From NCBI RefSeq assembly GCF_051414055.1, contig NZ_JBLKNX010000024.1:9441-73440 (forward strand): a stretch of DNA of 64,000 nt, read 5' to 3'. A program made the position numbers and the translations under genes. Shown one piece after another: positions 41,223 to 50,382 of this stretch (position 1 is its first letter; every line of letters begins with the position of its first letter). The notes beneath the pieces were generated by a model. That model saw only the letters and a program-made list of their open reading frames with translations. It was not told the origin of the DNA and did not search any database. The DNA comes from Halosimplex halobium (lineage in GTDB: Archaea > Halobacteriota > Halobacteria > Halobacteriales > Haloarculaceae).

Positions 41223-42860
41223 TCAGCGCTCGTCGTCCCCGGCGCCGTCGGCCGCGTCGTCGCCGTCGCCCGTCTGGTCGCGCCCGGCCGCCCGGTCGCT
41301 GGGCCGGTCGCGGTCGCTCGCTTCGTCCCGGCCACCCGGCTCGTCGCGGCCGTCGTCCCCGCTCCCCTCCGGGCCGGCGATCCGCTCGAGCGCCGTCAGT
41401 CCGCCGGCCCCTGTGCCGTGGTAGTCGTCGGGGTAGACGCCCGTCAGGACCCGGTGGTCCCGCGAGCCCATGGCGTCGAGGAAGCGGTCGGTGACGATCG
41501 CGTCGAGGATCTCCGAGAGGGACTCGTCGTCGGCGTCGATGGCGTCCAGCAGGCCCAGCGAGATCTGCGCGCCCGCCATGTCGGCGTGGCCGCCGGCGCT
41601 GCCGATCTGCCCGAAGGCGTCCCGGAGCGTCTCCCCGAGGTCCAGGTCGGTCCCGCGGGCCCGCGCCGAGACGTAGATGGTCCCGTCCAGGATCCCGTAG
41701 ACGAGCGTCGTCGTCACGTCCTCGAGGTCGAGCAGGCGGTCGGCCGCCTGCGCGAGCGCGTCGCGGTCCGTGAGCTCGCCGACGCCGGACAGCAGCGCCG
41801 ACCCGTGGCGCTCGCGACCGCTGATCGCCCGCGCGATGGTGTCCAGGGTCTCCGGGCTCATGCTCGGCGACTCGATGCGGTCGAGCGTCCCCGCGTCGGC
41901 GCGGGGGACGAGATACGCCGTCGCCTCGAAGTCCGCGACGCTCACCTCCCGGGTGTACTCGTCGGTGTCGACCCGGATGCCGAACAGCAGCCCGGTCGCC
42001 ACCTCGCGGCTCGGCGTGATGTCGAGTCTGCGGAGGTAGTCGACCAGCAGCGTGCTCGTCGCACCGACCTCGCTGCGCAGGTCGACGAACCGCGCCTCGA
42101 CGGGGTAGCGCGGCGGGTGGTGGTCGACCACGATGTCGACCGGCGTGTCCTCCGGCAGCCCGTCGTTGACGCCCGGCCGCGAGTGGTCGACCAGCGCGAC
42201 GCCGCCGTACTCCGACAGGTCCGCGCCCGGTTCGAGCTCGCGCAGGTCGTACTCCAGCAGGTTGACGAACGCGCGGTTCTCCTGGTGGGTGATGCTCCCG
42301 AAGTAACACACCTCGGCGTCGACACCCACGGATTCGGCGATCCGCGCGAGCGCCACCGCGCTAGCGATGGCGTCCGGGTCCGGGTTGTCGTGGGCGACGA
42401 TCGCCAGCTCCCCGTCGATGTCCCGCAGCGTCGCCGTCAGCTTCCGCGTCCGGAGCCCCTCCTCGCCGACCCGGTCGTCCAGCCAGTCGGTCGTCGCCGC
42501 CCGCGCGTCGACCAGTTCGTCCGCGGTCGCCGCCAGCGCCGCCCGCTGGTCGTCGGTGACCCCGGTCGGCGCGTACGCCAGCAGGAACGCGTCCGGGTAG
42601 ACCGCGGCGGCGGCCTCGGCGGCCGCGGCGTTCGTCGCCGGGCGCTCGGTCGCCACGACGACCGTGTCCGGCCGGGGACACGCCCGCAGCGCCGCCTCGT
42701 CGGTCGGGTCGCCGACCTCGGCGGCGACGCCCTCCTCGCGCAGCGTCCGGACCGCGTTCTCGTCGCTCGCGAGCACGGTCACCCGTCCCCGCCGCTCGCG
42801 CAACTCCCCGACGAGCGACCCCGCCAGCGATCCGGTTCCCAGCACCAGGCGGGCGGTCAT
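41223..42860 (-). CDS. TrkA-N / DHH-DHHA1 phosphoesterase fusion
   Basis: The 545 residues begin with a Rossmann TrkA-N domain (LVLGTGSLAGSLVGEL, VLASDENAVRTL). A DHH phosphoesterase follows with AHDNPDPDAIASAVAL, DHSRPG, and VDHHPP (the DHH motif), and then a DHHA1 domain with GSAGGHADMAGAQI. The last 80 residues are Asp/Gly/Arg-rich. DHH-DHHA1 proteins hydrolyse nano-RNA, pAp or cyclic dinucleotides. The fusion to a nucleotide-sensing Rossmann domain suggests regulation by NAD(H) or a similar ligand. The substrate is unknown. Confidence 0.88.
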   Translation of the reverse strand: MTARLVLGTGSLAGSLVGELRERRGRVTVLASDENAVRTLREEGVAAEVGDPTDEAALRACPRPDTVVVATERPATNAAAAEAAAAVYPDAFLLAYAPTGVTDDQRAALAATADELVDARAATTDWLDDRVGEEGLRTRKLTATLRDIDGELAIVAHDNPDPDAIASAVALARIAESVGVDAEVCYFGSITHQENRAFVNLLEYDLRELEPGADLSEYGGVALVDHSRPGVNDGLPEDTPVDIVVDHHPPRYPVEARFVDLRSEVGATSTLLVDYLRRLDITPSREVATGLLFGIRVDTDEYTREVSVADFEATAYLVPRADAGTLDRIESPSMSPETLDTIARAISGRERHGSALLSGVGELTDRDALAQAADRLLDLEDVTTTLVYGILDGTIYVSARARGTDLDLGETLRDAFGQIGSAGGHADMAGAQISLGLLDAIDADDESLSEILDAIVTDRFLDAMGSRDHRVLTGVYPDDYHGTGAGGLTALERIAGPEGSGDDGRDEPGGRDEASDRDRPSDRAAGRDQTGDGDDAADGAGDDER

Positions 42861-42996
42861 GGTTGCCCGTCGGGCGAGTGCGCGTAAAAATCTATCACAC
42901 TCGTTTCACCCGATGCAAACACCCCCCGACCTCCCCGTCGCGTCCGTGCCCGGGCGGTCGCGCCGTCGTCACTCGACCCCGACGACCGGTCGCCGC

Positions 42997-43425
42997 TTAC
43001 TTGAGCCGTTCCTGGAGAAAGGAGGGGTGGGCGGCGGTGACGCCCTCGATGTCCTTGATCGTCGACTCGATCACGTCGCCGACGGCGTCGCCGTCGGGGG
43101 CGCGCACCTCGGCCATCAGCATGTGGTCGCCACTGGAGGTGTACAGCTTCTCGATCTCGGGGATCCCCTTCAGCTCGCGGACGGCCTCGACGTAGCGGCC
43201 GCTGTCCACGTCCATCCCCACGAGGGCGATCGACTGGCCCGGCAGTTTCTTCGGGTCCACGTCGGCGGAGTAGCCGACGATGACCTCCTCCTCCTCGAGG
43301 CGCTGGATGTACTTGCGGACGGTGGGCTTGGACACGTCCACCCGGTCCGCGATCTCGGCGTAGGAGGCCTGGGCGTCCTCCTCCAGCACGGAGAGGATGC
43401 GTTCCTCCGTCGATTCGGCGCTCAT
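42997..43425 (-). CDS. lrp: Lrp/AsnC family transcription regulator
   Basis: The 142 residues have an N-terminal HTH (ILSVLEEDAQASYAEIADRV and SKPTVRKYIQRLEEEEVI) and a RAM-type C-terminal domain (ALVGMDVDSGRYVEAVREL, KLYTSSGDHMLMAEV). It binds amino acids or related ligands and acts as an octamer or dimer. It lies 160 bases downstream of the porAB operon on the same strand, with an AT-rich promoter of its own (AAATATCTT near 43450), so it may regulate pyruvate oxidation. Confidence 0.92.
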   Translation of the reverse strand: MSAESTEERILSVLEEDAQASYAEIADRVDVSKPTVRKYIQRLEEEEVIVGYSADVDPKKLPGQSIALVGMDVDSGRYVEAVRELKGIPEIEKLYTSSGDHMLMAEVRAPDGDAVGDVIESTIKDIEGVTAAHPSFLQERLK

Positions 43426-43584
43426 ACACCTTGATTTGCCGCGCCGCGAAAAATATCTTCCGAAACCACAAACGCCTTCCGGACGGGCCGGGAACGGCCG
43501 CCAGCGGCCGTACGGACCGGTTACCGGGCGGGACGCACGGTAGGGACCGCGTACCGGTCCCGGCGGCGGTCGCGTGTCGCGTCG

Positions 43585-44523
43585 CTACGTGTGCTTGTCG
43601 ATGAGCTGCTCGGCGCAGCGCTCCCACTCGGCGTCCTCGTCGTAGTAGCGCTCGGCGAGCGGCTCCTCGGGCATCTCGCCGGTCGAGCGCTTCTCCTCGC
43701 CGTAGGAGGGACGCTCCTCGTCGCGGTAGAAGCGACCGGTCAGCACCTCGCCCTCGTAGAGCTTCGACTCGACCTCGTACATCATCTCGCCGGCCTCCTG
43801 CCGGTCGGTCACGTCGAAGTCGTAGTCGTCGGAGTCCTGCACGTCCGTGTACGGGACGTACTGGCGGGCGTCCTTGTTCCAGGTGGGACACTGCGTGAGG
43901 AAGTCGATGTGCGCGAAGCCGTCGTGTTCGACGGCCTCGGCGATGATGTCCGCGGCCTGGTTGGGGTTGACCGCCGCCGTCCGGGCGACGTACGACGCGC
44001 CCGACGCCAGCGACAGCGAGAGCGGCCGGACGGGGTCCTTGGCCGACCCGCTGGGCTGGGTCTTGGACTTGTGACCCTTCGGGCTCGTCGGCGAGGTCTG
44101 GCCCTTGGTGAGGCCGAAGATCTCGTTGTTGAACACGATGTAGGTCATGTCGTGGTTCTCGCGGGCGGTGTGCATGAAGTGGTTCCCGCCGATCCCGTAG
44201 CCGTCGCCGTCGCCGCCGGCCGCGACGACCTCGACGCCGGGGTTGGCGAGCTTCGCCGCCCGCGCCACGGGCAGCGACCGCCCGTGGATGGTGTGGAAGC
44301 CGTAGCTCTCGAAGTAGCTGTTCAGCTTGCCCGAACAGCCGATGCCCGTACACAGCAGCACCTCGTCGGGGTTCTTCCCGAGCCGGGCCATCGCCTTCTT
44401 CAGGGCGTTGTTCACCGCGAAGTCGCCACAGCCCGGACACCACGTGGGCTGGGGCTCGATCCCGGGTGTGAACTCGTCTTCCTCCGCTTCCTCCGGATCG
44501 CCGATCGCGCTGAATGCACTCAT
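43585..44523 (-). CDS. porB: 2-oxoacid:ferredoxin oxidoreductase subunit beta (probable PorB)
   Basis: The 312 residues start MSAFSAIGDPEEAEEDEF. Cysteines for the single iron-sulfur cluster are in WCPGCGDF and CTGIGCSGK. The thiamine diphosphate site is GGDGDGYGIGGNHFMHTAREN and FNNEIFGLTKGQTSPTSPKG. With the alpha subunit it oxidises a 2-oxoacid to acyl-CoA, passing electrons to ferredoxin. Length fits haloarchaeal pyruvate oxidoreductases, but a 2-oxoglutarate enzyme cannot be excluded by eye. It is three bases from the alpha gene. Confidence 0.9.
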   Translation of the reverse strand: MSAFSAIGDPEEAEEDEFTPGIEPQPTWCPGCGDFAVNNALKKAMARLGKNPDEVLLCTGIGCSGKLNSYFESYGFHTIHGRSLPVARAAKLANPGVEVVAAGGDGDGYGIGGNHFMHTARENHDMTYIVFNNEIFGLTKGQTSPTSPKGHKSKTQPSGSAKDPVRPLSLSLASGASYVARTAAVNPNQAADIIAEAVEHDGFAHIDFLTQCPTWNKDARQYVPYTDVQDSDDYDFDVTDRQEAGEMMYEVESKLYEGEVLTGRFYRDEERPSYGEEKRSTGEMPEEPLAERYYDEDAEWERCAEQLIDKHT

Positions 44524-44526
44524 TGG

Positions 44527-46428
44527 TTAGTCACCTGCCGCTGGGACGTACTTCATGTTGTTCACGGCCAGTTCCTCGCCGTCGATGCTGGACTCGAAGC
44601 CGTCGACGATCTCCGCCGGTTCGAACGGGTTACCGTTGTACTTCAGCAGGCTGGAGAGCTTCGGCCCGAAGCGACCGAGCTCCTTCTGGGTGAGCCCGCG
44701 GAACTGCCCGGTCGCGTTCATCTCGACGACGAGACACTCCTCGACGGACTCGAGGAATTCGCTGACCTCCGCTTTGGGGTAGGGCATCAGGTCGCTGACG
44801 CCGATGGCCTTGACCGAGTGGCCGGCGTCGTTGAGCCGGTCGACGGCCTCGAAGACCGTCCCCTGGTGGCTCCCCCAGCACATGATCCCGTACTCGGCCT
44901 CCTCGGGACCGTGGTGGGTCTGGTTACCCTTCCCGTCGAGCTCCTCGCGGATGGAGTCGAGCTTGGCGAGCCGGCGGTCCATCTGCAGGACGCGGTTGGT
45001 GGGGTCCTCGCTGATGTGGCCGGCCTCGTTGTGCTCGTTGCCGGTCGCGAGGAAGCGCCCGCCCTTCTGGCCGGGCACCGAGCGGGGGCTGACGCCCTCC
45101 TTGCCGTCCTCGGCGTCGTACTGGAAGCGCTTGAACTTGCCCGCGTGGTGCTCGGCGGCCTCGGCGATCTCCTCCTCGGTGATGACCGAGCCCGGGTCCG
45201 CGTCGGGCTCGCGGTCGAAGAAGCTCGCGTCGACGTTGCGCAGCTCGCCCTGGAGCTTCTGGTCGTAGACGAGGATCGCCGGGATCTGGTAGTCGTAGGC
45301 CAGCTCGAAGGCGGTCCGGATCTGCTCGTAACACTCCTGCTGGTCGCCCGGCGCCAGCACGACGCGGCTGGAGTCGCCCTGGCTCGTGTAGAGGACGTGT
45401 TCGAGGTCGCCCTGTTCGGGCTTGGTCGGCATCCCGGTCGAGGGCCCGGCCCGCATCGCCTCGACGAGCACGACCGGCGTCTCGGACATCTCGGCGAGGC
45501 CGAGCGGTTCGCTCATCAGTGCGAACCCGCCGCCCGAGGACCCGGACATGGCCTTGACGCCGGCGTGGCTCGCGCCCAGCGCCAGCGACGCGGCGGCGAT
45601 CTCGTCCTCGACCTGCTCGGAGATCCCGCCGAACTTCGGCAGGTTCTGCGACATGATCGTGAACACGTCCGTCCACGGGGTCATCGGGTAGCCGGCGATG
45701 AACCGACAGCCGGCGTCCAGCGCCCCGTAGGCGATGGCGTCGGAGCCCGAGACCAGCGCCTGCTGCTGGTCGGGCCCCTCGTGGTCGGGCATCGTCAGGT
45801 CGTGGGTCTGGTCGAACTCCTGGGCCTGCTCGAACCCGTCCTGGATGACGGCGAGGTTGGCCTCGAGGATGTCGTCGTCCCACATCTCCTCCATGATCCC
45901 CTCGTACTCCGAGGTGTCCATGTCGAGCAGCGCCGCGGTGACGCCGATCCCGGCGTTGTTGCGCATGATCTCGCGGCCGTGCTCCTTCGCGATGCCGCGC
46001 AGGTCGACCGGGTAGACGTGCCAGCCGTTCTCCTCGGCGCGTTCCTCCAGGTTGATCTCCTCGACCTGCTCGTCGTCGATGAGCCCGGAGTCGTAGACGA
46101 TGATGCCGCCCTCGCGGAGGTCGTCCAGGTTCTCCGTGAGCGGTTTCAGTTCCTCGTTACCGTAGTAGGCGTCTTCCGAGGGGTTCCGCGCGAAACTGTC
46201 ACCGAGCGCGAGGAGGAAGTTGTAGCCGTCCCCGCGCGAGGCCGCCCCGTCCGGGGTCGCCCGCACCTCCACGTACGTGTGGCCGCCCCGAATCCGGGAC
46301 GGATAGTGTCGGTGTGTGAATACGTCGAGCCCCGAGCGCATGAGGGCCTTGGCGAAGTACCGACTGTTGCTGTCGATACCGTCGCCGGAACCACCCGCAA
46401 TCCGCCATATTAGTTCCTGATCTGTCAT
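44527..46428 (-). CDS. porA: 2-oxoacid:ferredoxin oxidoreductase subunit alpha, gamma-alpha fusion (probable PorA)
   Basis: The 633 residues start MTDQELIWRIAGGSGDGIDS. The N-terminal gamma domain (about 1-200) has HRHYPSRIRGGHTYVEV and NFLLALGDSFARN. The alpha domain has SGSDAIAYGALDAGCRFIAG, YPMTPWTDVFTIMSQN, EDEIAAASLALGASHAG and VEAMRAGPSTGMPTK. Haloarchaeal enzymes are alpha2beta2 with the gamma domain fused to alpha, as here. It leads the operon; CTTTAGT on the minus strand near 46472 may be the TATA box. Confidence 0.92.
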   Translation of the reverse strand: MTDQELIWRIAGGSGDGIDSNSRYFAKALMRSGLDVFTHRHYPSRIRGGHTYVEVRATPDGAASRGDGYNFLLALGDSFARNPSEDAYYGNEELKPLTENLDDLREGGIIVYDSGLIDDEQVEEINLEERAEENGWHVYPVDLRGIAKEHGREIMRNNAGIGVTAALLDMDTSEYEGIMEEMWDDDILEANLAVIQDGFEQAQEFDQTHDLTMPDHEGPDQQQALVSGSDAIAYGALDAGCRFIAGYPMTPWTDVFTIMSQNLPKFGGISEQVEDEIAAASLALGASHAGVKAMSGSSGGGFALMSEPLGLAEMSETPVVLVEAMRAGPSTGMPTKPEQGDLEHVLYTSQGDSSRVVLAPGDQQECYEQIRTAFELAYDYQIPAILVYDQKLQGELRNVDASFFDREPDADPGSVITEEEIAEAAEHHAGKFKRFQYDAEDGKEGVSPRSVPGQKGGRFLATGNEHNEAGHISEDPTNRVLQMDRRLAKLDSIREELDGKGNQTHHGPEEAEYGIMCWGSHQGTVFEAVDRLNDAGHSVKAIGVSDLMPYPKAEVSEFLESVEECLVVEMNATGQFRGLTQKELGRFGPKLSSLLKYNGNPFEPAEIVDGFESSIDGEELAVNNMKYVPAAGD

Positions 46429-46974
46429 GGATACATCCGTCGGCCCCGGTTCGGGTGCCGTGAACGAAACGAGGACTGGACCCGACTAAAGCGTTTTCAC
46501 TCCGATACCGCTGAATAATCGTGAAGGTTGGGTACGGCCCGTCTCGCGCCTGAACTCGGCCGGGGGTGTCAACGGCATGCACAGCGCGTCTCGCTCGTGT
46601 GCCTCGGCATCGTTCTCTATACCCGGAGTTGCGTTCTCTATTCATTGGGGCGGAACACGTACCAGTTTCGTATCAGTTTTTCGGGGGCGGTGTCGACGAC
46701 CCCGTTCGGGCGCCAAAGGGCGTCGCGGCCCCGACCTCCGTCGTCGAGGTGCTCGGGTGGCTCCGCTGCACGTCCGTTCGTCGGTATCGGCGAAGCGACG
46801 ACGTGCGTCGAGTCCGCCCCGCGGGACGCGACGACCCCGGCCACCGCGGCGGCGGTCGGGGACGACCGCGGCGCGACCGTCTCGCTCTGTGTCCGAGTCG
46901 CGTGACGGGTGGTCCGGGAGGAGTGATGGATCGTTCGGCCCGCCCGCCGATTCGTTCGGTATCGCCCAACGGAG
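46429..46974. other. 546-bp intergenic region upstream of porA
   Basis: No convincing gene. Open frames here (for example 46528-46905) have no family character and poor codon bias. A direct repeat CGTTCTCTAT occurs at 46611-46620 and 46632-46641, 21 bases apart (two helical turns), within AT-richer DNA, and could bind a regulator. The porA promoter lies around 46460-46500. Confidence 0.5.
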
Positions 46975-48129
46975 CTACTTCGGCGCCTGGTTGTAGACGA
47001 GGTTGCGCTGGATGTCGTTGGCGCCCTCGTAGATGACGGGGACGCGCACGTCGCGGTAGACGCGGGCGATCCGGCGGTCGTGCAGCACCGAGCGGCCGCC
47101 GTGCAGTTGCATCGCCTTCTGGGCGCAGTCGTTGGCCGTCTCAGTGGCCTTGAGCTTCGCCATCGCCGCCCAGAAGCCGGCGTCGTCGTTTTCGGCCACC
47201 TGGTCGGCGGCCCGCCAGGTCAGCGCGCGCGCGGCCTCGAACTCCGTCCGCATGTCCGCGAGCTTGTGTTGCACCGCTTGAAACTCGTCGACCGAGCGGC
47301 CGAACGCCTCGCGGTCGTGGACGAACTCCCAGGCCTCCTCGATGGCCGCCGCGGCCATCCCGATGCCGTGGCCGCCGACCACGACCCGACCGTGGTTGAA
47401 GAACTCCGCGAGCATGTAGAAGCCCGCGCCCTCGACGCCGATCAGGTACTCCTCGGGGACCCGGCAGTCCTCCAGCGTGAGGTGGGCCTGCTTCGACGCC
47501 CGGAAGGCCATCTTCTCGGGGATGTGTTCGGCCTCGTAGCCGTCGGTGTCGGTCGGGACGACGAACAGCGAGTAGTTACCGTACCGGTTGTCCTCGTCGT
47601 CGCCCGTCTTCGCGTAGACGGTCACCCAGTCGGCCTCGACGCCGTTGCCGATCCAGTACTTCTCGCCGTCGAGCACGTACTCGTCGCCGTCTTTCTCGGC
47701 GGTGGTGGTCATCCCCGCCAGGTCGCTCCCCGTGTCGGGCTCGGAGACGGCGAGGCCGGTGATCTGCTCGTTCTCGGCGACGGGCCGGAGGAACTCCTCC
47801 TTCAGTTCCTCGTCGCCGTGCTCCTCGAGGATCTCGGCGCCGAAACTCGCCAGTTGCAGGGTCAGCGCGATGCCGGCGTCGGCGCGGTAGAACTCCTCGG
47901 CGATGGCCAGCACCTGCTGCAGCGAGAACCCCTTGCCGCCGTACTCCTCGCCGATGTCCTGGGCGACGAGCCCGGCGTCCATCCCCGCTTCCAGCACCTC
48001 CGTGGGGTACTCGCCGGACTCGAAGTACGCCTGGGCGTTGGGCGCGATGTGCTCGGCGGCGAACTCGCGGGCCTGTCGCTTCACGTCGTGCGCTTCCTCG
48101 GGGACCGGCCGGTCGTCCAGCAGTTCCAT
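46975..48129 (-). CDS. acd: Acyl-CoA dehydrogenase
   Basis: The 384 residues start MELLDDRPVPEEAHDVKR. Typical motifs are GLAVSEPDTGSDLAGMTTTA (FAD/substrate), YVLDGEKYWIGNG, and AFGRSVDEFQAVQHKLADM. The catalytic glutamate is in VIYEGANDIQRNLVYNQ near the C-terminus. It catalyses the first oxidation of fatty or branched-chain acyl-CoA, passing electrons to an electron transfer flavoprotein. The longer frame to 48780 runs over the opposite-strand gene and was rejected. Confidence 0.95.
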   Translation of the reverse strand: MELLDDRPVPEEAHDVKRQAREFAAEHIAPNAQAYFESGEYPTEVLEAGMDAGLVAQDIGEEYGGKGFSLQQVLAIAEEFYRADAGIALTLQLASFGAEILEEHGDEELKEEFLRPVAENEQITGLAVSEPDTGSDLAGMTTTAEKDGDEYVLDGEKYWIGNGVEADWVTVYAKTGDDEDNRYGNYSLFVVPTDTDGYEAEHIPEKMAFRASKQAHLTLEDCRVPEEYLIGVEGAGFYMLAEFFNHGRVVVGGHGIGMAAAAIEEAWEFVHDREAFGRSVDEFQAVQHKLADMRTEFEAARALTWRAADQVAENDDAGFWAAMAKLKATETANDCAQKAMQLHGGRSVLHDRRIARVYRDVRVPVIYEGANDIQRNLVYNQAPK

Positions 48130-48286
48130 ACCCGCGTCACGGACCGCGAACCCATATACCCCCTGGCACGGCGGGAAACGCGCCGGGAGTTGTCGGGCGG
48201 CGCCGGGTCGCTCGCGGCCCGCCGGGACGGACCGACGGCGACGCCGTCCCCCGGAACTTTTGCCGAAGGGCCGAAAACCTCCGGGC

Positions 48287-49243
48287 GTGACGCCGTCACG
48301 TGGTCCCGTCGGCGCCGCCGATCCCTCGATACGGGTGGTCGCGGACGGGTGGCTGACACAGTCGTGGAACCTCGGGGACTGGTTCGGGACGATGTTCAGC
48401 GGGCCGCTGGAGGTCCACGCGTTCGTGCTCGGCGCGTTCGTCGGCGGCATCCTCGCGACGGTGTCGACCAGCGGCCGCCCGCGGACGGCGCTGGCGGCGA
48501 CGCTGGGGGTGTTGCTGTTCACCTTCGGCGCCTTCGAGACGGTGCTGTGCCGGGAGAGCTTCGCCGCCTGCCGGCACGTCCGGTTCAAGCCGTGGTACTT
48601 CCTGGCCGGCGTCTTCCTCGCGCAGGTGCTCGGCCTCGGCGTCCTGGGGCGAACGGTCGAGCAGCGGCCCGACCTGCCGACCGAGCGCGTCGCGACGCCG
48701 CTCGCCGGCGCGATCGTCGCGGTCCTGCTCGTTGTCGCTGCCACCTCGCTCGTGACCGGCCGGCCCGCCCACCCGATCACCGGCCTCGCGACGGCCGGCG
48801 GGCTCGCGGGCTCGGTCCTCGGGTTCGGCGCCTACCAGTGGAGCCGGCCGGACGGCGGAGCGGACCGCTACCGCGCCGCGGTCCGGCGGGTGGTCGGGCG
48901 GGAGGTCGAGGCGTCGGTGCTGTTCGTCGCCGCGGGGACCGTCTTCGGGTTCGGCTACCCCCGGCTGTTCTGGGAGCTGGGCCGGGCGGCCGGCCCCGGC
49001 GGCTTCCCGTTCGGCCCGATCACCTGGTTCCGGTTCGGCGTCCCCTCGGTCGGGCTGTACGTCCTCCCCGCGGTCGCCGCGACGGTGGGTGCCGCCTGGC
49101 TCCGCCAGCGCCGTCGCGACGAGCGCCTCGACGGGGGCGTCGTCGCGGCCGTCGTCCTCGGCTACGCGACCTACGCGACGTGTCTCGTCCTCGCGACCGG
49201 GCTGGCGGCGACCCTCTGGTTCCGCGTCGTCCCCCTCTGGTGA
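48287..49243 (+). CDS. Polytopic membrane protein, unknown function
   Basis: From the GTG at 48287 it has 318 residues. About eight hydrophobic helices are visible, including VHAFVLGAFVGGILATVS, LAATLGVLLFTFGAFETVL, AGAIVAVLLVVAATSLV, LAGSVLGFGAYQW and VVAAVVLGYATYATCLVLA. A TTTTGC box about 30 bases upstream supports the GTG. I do not recognise the family. It is divergent from the acyl-CoA dehydrogenase gene. Confidence 0.65.
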   Translation: MTPSRGPVGAADPSIRVVADGWLTQSWNLGDWFGTMFSGPLEVHAFVLGAFVGGILATVSTSGRPRTALAATLGVLLFTFGAFETVLCRESFAACRHVRFKPWYFLAGVFLAQVLGLGVLGRTVEQRPDLPTERVATPLAGAIVAVLLVVAATSLVTGRPAHPITGLATAGGLAGSVLGFGAYQWSRPDGGADRYRAAVRRVVGREVEASVLFVAAGTVFGFGYPRLFWELGRAAGPGGFPFGPITWFRFGVPSVGLYVLPAVAATVGAAWLRQRRRDERLDGGVVAAVVLGYATYATCLVLATGLAATLWFRVVPLW

Positions 49244-49293
49244 GGGCGACCCTGTTCACGACGGCGGCCGGCTGACTGGAGCGAGTCGGACGC

Positions 49294-49360
49294 CGAGAAA
49301 CTGCGACCAGACCCCCGGTCACCGGCCAAGAAACGGCGACCAGACCCCCGGTCACCGGCC
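49294..49360. repeat. 33-bp tandem repeats at the 3' end of the exchanger gene
   Basis: The block GCGACCAGACCCCCGGTCAC occurs at 49303 and 49336 (period 33). On the minus strand this repeats the last codons and stop of the exchanger gene (FLGR-stop) followed by GGGGGTCTGGTCGC, giving three successive copies of the gene end. Confidence 0.85.
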
Positions 49361-50287
49361 GAGGAACGCGACGACCCAGTCGACGGCGTTCAGCGCGACC
49401 AGCAGCGCACCCTCCGGCCGGGTGAGCGCGCGGCGCGACCACAGCAGGAGCGTCGCGACGACGGAGACGCCGAGCAGCCAGAGCGTCCCGGTGAGCGCCG
49501 CCGGGCCGACCGAGATCGGGGTGACGACTCCCGCCACGCCGAGCACCCCGAGCACGTTGAAGATGCAGCTGCCGACGACGTTGCCGGCCGCGAGGTCCGC
49601 GCGACCGCGGCGTGCGGCCGCGACCGAGGTGACCAGTTCCGGCGTCGACGTGCCGAGCGCCACCACCGTCGCGCCGATGGCCCACTCGGAGACGCCGAGG
49701 TCCGCCGCAGTGCTCACCGCGCCGGTCACCAGGAGGTGCGCGCCCACTATCACCACCGCGAGTCCGCCGAGGAGCCGGGGGGCGTCCGACGGGCGGAACG
49801 GCCCCGTATCGACTCCGTGGTCCAGCCCCTCGCCGTCGGTCCGGAGGAGGACGAGCAGATACCCGCCGAGGCCGGCGACCAGCAGCGCCCCCTCGACGCG
49901 GGAGACCGTCAGGTCCCACAGTATCGCGACCAGGGCCAATACGGTCCCGACCATCAGGGCGCCGTCGCGGCGCACCAGGGCGGCGTCGACGGGGAGCCGC
50001 CGGACCAGCGCCGTCCCGCCGAGGACGACCCCGAGGTTGACGACGTTCGAGCCGACGACGTTGCCGACCGAGATGTCCGCCTCGCCGGTCAGCGCCGCGT
50101 CGACGGTGACGGCCAGCTCCGGCGCGGAGGTGCCGAACGAGACCACGGTGAGCCCGACGACGAGCCCGGAGACGCCGAGCCGACCGGCGAGCCGGCTCGC
50201 GCCCGCGACGAACTGGCCGGCGCCGACCCACAGTCCGGCGACGCCGACCAGGACGAGCGCGGCGTCGCGCACGAGCGCCGAGAGCAT
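49352..50287 (-). CDS. Na+/Ca2+ exchanger family (CaCA) membrane protein
   Basis: The 311 residues start at the ATG at 50287. Two inverted alpha repeats are clear: GLTVVSFGTSAPELAVTV with GNVVGSNVVN, and GATVVALGTSTPELVTSV with GNVVGSCIFN; the GTS(A/T)PE residues bind cation. There are ten or so hydrophobic helices with a short cytoplasmic loop (RTDGEGLDHGVD). It probably exports Ca2+ in exchange for Na+ or H+. The longer frame to 51973 is a shadow. Confidence 0.92.
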   Translation of the reverse strand: MLSALVRDAALVLVGVAGLWVGAGQFVAGASRLAGRLGVSGLVVGLTVVSFGTSAPELAVTVDAALTGEADISVGNVVGSNVVNLGVVLGGTALVRRLPVDAALVRRDGALMVGTVLALVAILWDLTVSRVEGALLVAGLGGYLLVLLRTDGEGLDHGVDTGPFRPSDAPRLLGGLAVVIVGAHLLVTGAVSTAADLGVSEWAIGATVVALGTSTPELVTSVAAARRGRADLAAGNVVGSCIFNVLGVLGVAGVVTPISVGPAALTGTLWLLGVSVVATLLLWSRRALTRPEGALLVALNAVDWVVAFLGR

Positions 50288-50382
50288 CCGATCGCCGGTT
50301 CGGCGGGCTCCGGGATAACGGCGGTGATCAGAGGGTGGCGGCACCGTCCCGGGCGTCGGGCTCGCCCGGAACTGTCGGGAAG

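Noticed and set aside
43591..46413. 940-residue plus-strand open frame opposite porBA
   Set aside because: It mirrors the codon pattern of the oxidoreductase genes on the other strand, is full of Val/Leu/Asp/Arg low-complexity sequence and has no family motif. High GC makes such antisense frames common here.
46528..46905. 125-residue frame upstream of porA
   Set aside because: Mixed Cys/Arg/Ser composition, no acidic bias, no family pattern and no promoter at a suitable distance.
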